Source of the DNA: Saprospiraceae bacterium
GTDB lineage: Bacteria > Bacteroidota > Bacteroidia > Chitinophagales > Saprospiraceae
Reading direction: 5' to 3'
NCBI GenBank assembly: GCA_029262975.1
Contig: JAJCYJ010000280.1
Location: forward strand, 1 to 7,387
Length of the DNA: 7,387 nt
Below the pieces are notes generated by a model, which was given only the letters and a program-made list of their open reading frames with translations, was not told the DNA's origin and made no database searches. The position numbers were made by a program, and so were the translations under genes. Below are positions 5,319-7,387 of this stretch, piece after piece (the stretch's first letter is position 1; every line of letters starts with the position of its first letter).

Positions 5319-7387
5319 AATATTTCTTATTTCCCTTATTCCTGTTTCTTTCTTTGGTCGCACATGCAGCCGATGAGCATCCTGGTATTCGTTTTGAATG
5401 GAGCGAGCTGGCGTCAATTCCGCCTTACAAAGGCAGTTCTGTTCAACCAGGTCTGGCAGGGGTATTTACAGGAGTTCATAACAATGCTTTGATTATTGCC
5501 GGAGGGGCGAATTTCCCCAACGGCGGCGTGTGGGAAGGTGGTACCAAAGTTTATCATCAGGATATTTATATTTTAGAAAAAGCAGGAGATGACGAATACC
5601 GATGGTTTGAAGAAAAACGATTTTCCCTCCCCCAAAAAGCGGCTTATGGATTGACAGTCGACACGGAACAAGGGTTGGTTTGCATTGGCGGCATGAATGG
5701 TTCAGAATTTTTAAACACCGTTTTTTTACTAAAATGGGATGATGAGAAAAAAGAAATCGAAATCGAAAACCTACCCTCTTTGCCATTTCCACTTGCTAAT
5801 ATGAGTGGCGGCAAAATCGGTAATAATATATATGTCGCCGCAAGTGATGATAAAACAGAAAGCAAATATTTTCTAAGTCTTGATTTATCGAATGCAGACG
5901 CAGGCTGGAAGGAATTATCGGTATGGAGTGGTTCGCCACGAACACATGCGGTTGGTGTAGTACAGAATAATGGAGAAGTGGATTGTTTCTATCTTTTCAA
6001 AGGGAGGTTTCAAGGTAAAGAACAGACTAGTACCATGCATGGCGATTCATGGGTCTATAATCCGACCACCAATGAATGGAAGGAATTAAAAACGGATGCA
6101 GATTTTCCACTCGCTGCTGGTACAGGAATAGCCGTGGGAGCGAACCATGTTTTATTGTTTGGAGGAGATGATGGTAAAATATTCAACAGATTGGAAAAGT
6201 TAGGAGCAGAAATTGTGACGGCTTCTGACACTTCAATTCAAAATAAATTAATTGTAAAAAGAGATGCCATTCTAAAATCGCATCCCGGTTTTTCCAAAGA
6301 CATTTGGGCGTTTCATACCATCACACAAACCTGGACAAAAATAGGTGACCTGCCTTTCAAAAGCCAGGTTACCACTACCGCTCTGAAATGGGGTAGTCAA
6401 ATCCTGATCCCTTCAGGTGAAATTGCACCCTGCATTCGTACCCGAAATATTTCAGCAGTATCCTTATCGAATAACACCTCTTTCGGAACACTTAATTATA
6501 TAGTTCTGTTGGTTTACTTACTCATACTGATCGGCATCGGGTTTATGTTTTCTAAAAATCAGCACAGCACCGATGATTTTTTCAAAGGGGGCAATCGCAT
6601 TCCATGGTGGGCAGCGGGTTTGAGCATTTTTGGCACGCAGTTGAGTGCCATTACTTTTATGGCAATTCCTGCCAAGACCTTTGCCACAGACTGGCTTTAT
6701 TTCTTTTTGATGATGACCATTATTATGGTTGCCCCTTTTATTATCCGTTATTTTTTACCTTTTTATCGCCGCTTTAATTTGACGACCGCCTATGAATATT
6801 TGGAACTACGGTTTAACCTTCCAACTCGTCTGCTGGGAAGTACCATGTATATTTTTCTTCAACTGGGACGGCTTGGAATTGTGTTGCTTTTACCCTCGCT
6901 GGCACTCTCTGTCGTAACAGGGATTGATGTATATGCCTGTATTTTGACCATGGGTGTTTTAAGTATTTTATATACCGTGTTGGGAGGAATTGAAGCAGTA
7001 ATATGGACTGATGTAGTTCAAGTAATTGTCTTATTAGGTGGCGCATTAATCTCATTAGTACTATTGTATTTCAACCTCGACAGCAATGATATTTCAACTT
7101 ATGTTTCAGAGTTTGAAAAAATGAAAGTTTTTGACTTCGAACTAAGCTTTTCCGATCCGACAATTTGGGTAGTACTAATTGGAGGCTTTGCTACCAACAT
7201 GGTGCAATATGGCAGCGACCAAACCGTCATTCAACGCTACCTCACGACCAAAGATGAAAAGAGTGCTGCCAAGGGAATTATGACTGGAGCGTGGTTGACG
7301 CTACCGGCCACACTGATATTTTTCTCATTGGGGACTTTGCTTTTTATTTATTATAAAACCAGTCCAGAACTATTGAGTCCACTTTTG
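5315..7387 (+). CDS. Fusion protein: periplasmic Kelch mutarotase (NanM/YjhT type, permuted) joined to an SSS-family Na+/solute symporter; 3' end beyond the window
   Basis: The frame is open for 691 codons from the ATG at 5315 to the right edge. Residues 1-18 are a signal peptide (MKYFLFPLFLFLSLVAHA). Residues about 25-390 form a Kelch propeller. It begins with QPGLAGVFTG and AGGANFPNGGVWEGG (62-76), as in circularly permuted YjhT-like mutarotases, and has further GG turns at 125-126 and 283-284, blade ends such as DSWVYNPTTNEWKEL, and a helical insert at about 288-325 typical of NanM. GEIAPCIRT places Glu369 and Arg375 where E. coli NanM has its essential Glu209 and Arg215. After about 18 residues the first membrane segment (394-412) begins an SSS transporter: STDDFFKGG (418-426), the sodium-site helix GLSIFGTQLSAITF, YTVLGGIEAVIWTDVVQ (553-569), and YGSDQTVIQRYL (632-643). 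About eight of the usual 13 segments are visible. There is no stop at the junction, and the first later Met (411) is inside segment 1, so this is not two genes. SSS proteins start outside, which fits an exported propeller. The likely substrate is N-acetylneuraminate. Full length should be near 870-900 residues. Confidence 0.92.
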   Translation, partial: MKYFLFPLFLFLSLVAHAADEHPGIRFEWSELASIPPYKGSSVQPGLAGVFTGVHNNALIIAGGANFPNGGVWEGGTKVYHQDIYILEKAGDDEYRWFEEKRFSLPQKAAYGLTVDTEQGLVCIGGMNGSEFLNTVFLLKWDDEKKEIEIENLPSLPFPLANMSGGKIGNNIYVAASDDKTESKYFLSLDLSNADAGWKELSVWSGSPRTHAVGVVQNNGEVDCFYLFKGRFQGKEQTSTMHGDSWVYNPTTNEWKELKTDADFPLAAGTGIAVGANHVLLFGGDDGKIFNRLEKLGAEIVTASDTSIQNKLIVKRDAILKSHPGFSKDIWAFHTITQTWTKIGDLPFKSQVTTTALKWGSQILIPSGEIAPCIRTRNISAVSLSNNTSFGTLNYIVLLVYLLILIGIGFMFSKNQHSTDDFFKGGNRIPWWAAGLSIFGTQLSAITFMAIPAKTFATDWLYFFLMMTIIMVAPFIIRYFLPFYRRFNLTTAYEYLELRFNLPTRLLGSTMYIFLQLGRLGIVLLLPSLALSVVTGIDVYACILTMGVLSILYTVLGGIEAVIWTDVVQVIVLLGGALISLVLLYFNLDSNDISTYVSEFEKMKVFDFELSFSDPTIWVVLIGGFATNMVQYGSDQTVIQRYLTTKDEKSAAKGIMTGAWLTLPATLIFFSLGTLLFIYYKTSPELLSPLL

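Noticed and set aside
6480..6550. Separate start for an independent symporter gene
   Set aside because: There is no stop before it, the only nearby ATG falls within the first membrane segment (codon 411), and no new leader is visible, so a fusion is the better reading.
5190..7055. Several antisense open frames of 70-100 codons under the Kelch-symporter gene
   Set aside because: They lie opposite a continuous, domain-complete reading frame and have no domain or initiation signal of their own.

Overview
The window looks like a piece of a Bacteroidota chromosome. The evidence is a SusC/SusD-type outer-membrane pair, a canonical Bacteroidota promoter (TTTG, 20 bp, TAnnTTTG), A-rich translation starts without Shine-Dalgarno sequences, and fairly AT-rich DNA. 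The genus cannot be read from it. Two transcription units diverge from a gene-free region of about 650 bp (3482-4133).

Left unit (minus strand): a complete SusC/RagA-type TonB-dependent receptor (182-3481) is followed after 13 bp by the first 56 codons of a SusD-like lipoprotein, which runs off the left edge. A strong promoter match lies at 3593-3624. It shows that translation starts at 3481, not at the further upstream in-frame ATG at 3595.

Middle: 3482-4133 holds the susC promoter, an AT-rich inverted repeat at 3690-3720 and, directly before the right-hand unit, two diverged tandem copies of a 28-bp sequence (4072-4127). I see no convincing gene in this stretch and no canonical plus-strand promoter.

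Right unit (plus strand): a complete N-acylglucosamine 2-epimerase (4134-5318) overlaps by 4 bp (ATGA) a very long open frame from 5315 to the right edge. This 691-codon partial gene has a signal peptide, then a complete six-blade Kelch propeller of the NanM/YjhT sialic-acid mutarotase type (circularly permuted family). It then continues without a stop or a usable internal start into a sodium:solute symporter (SSS) domain, of which about eight membrane segments are visible. It is a periplasmic mutarotase fused to an inner-membrane transporter, and it is the most interesting object here.

Together the genes suggest amino-sugar, most likely sialic acid, use. SusCD would bring the glycan or free sugar across the outer membrane. 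The tethered propeller would set the anomer of N-acetylneuraminate in the periplasm, the fused SSS domain would import it with Na+, and the cytoplasmic epimerase would convert ManNAc (the product of a lyase not in the window) to GlcNAc. The sialic acid assignment is inferred from family membership and context; no lyase, sialidase or kinase gene is visible.
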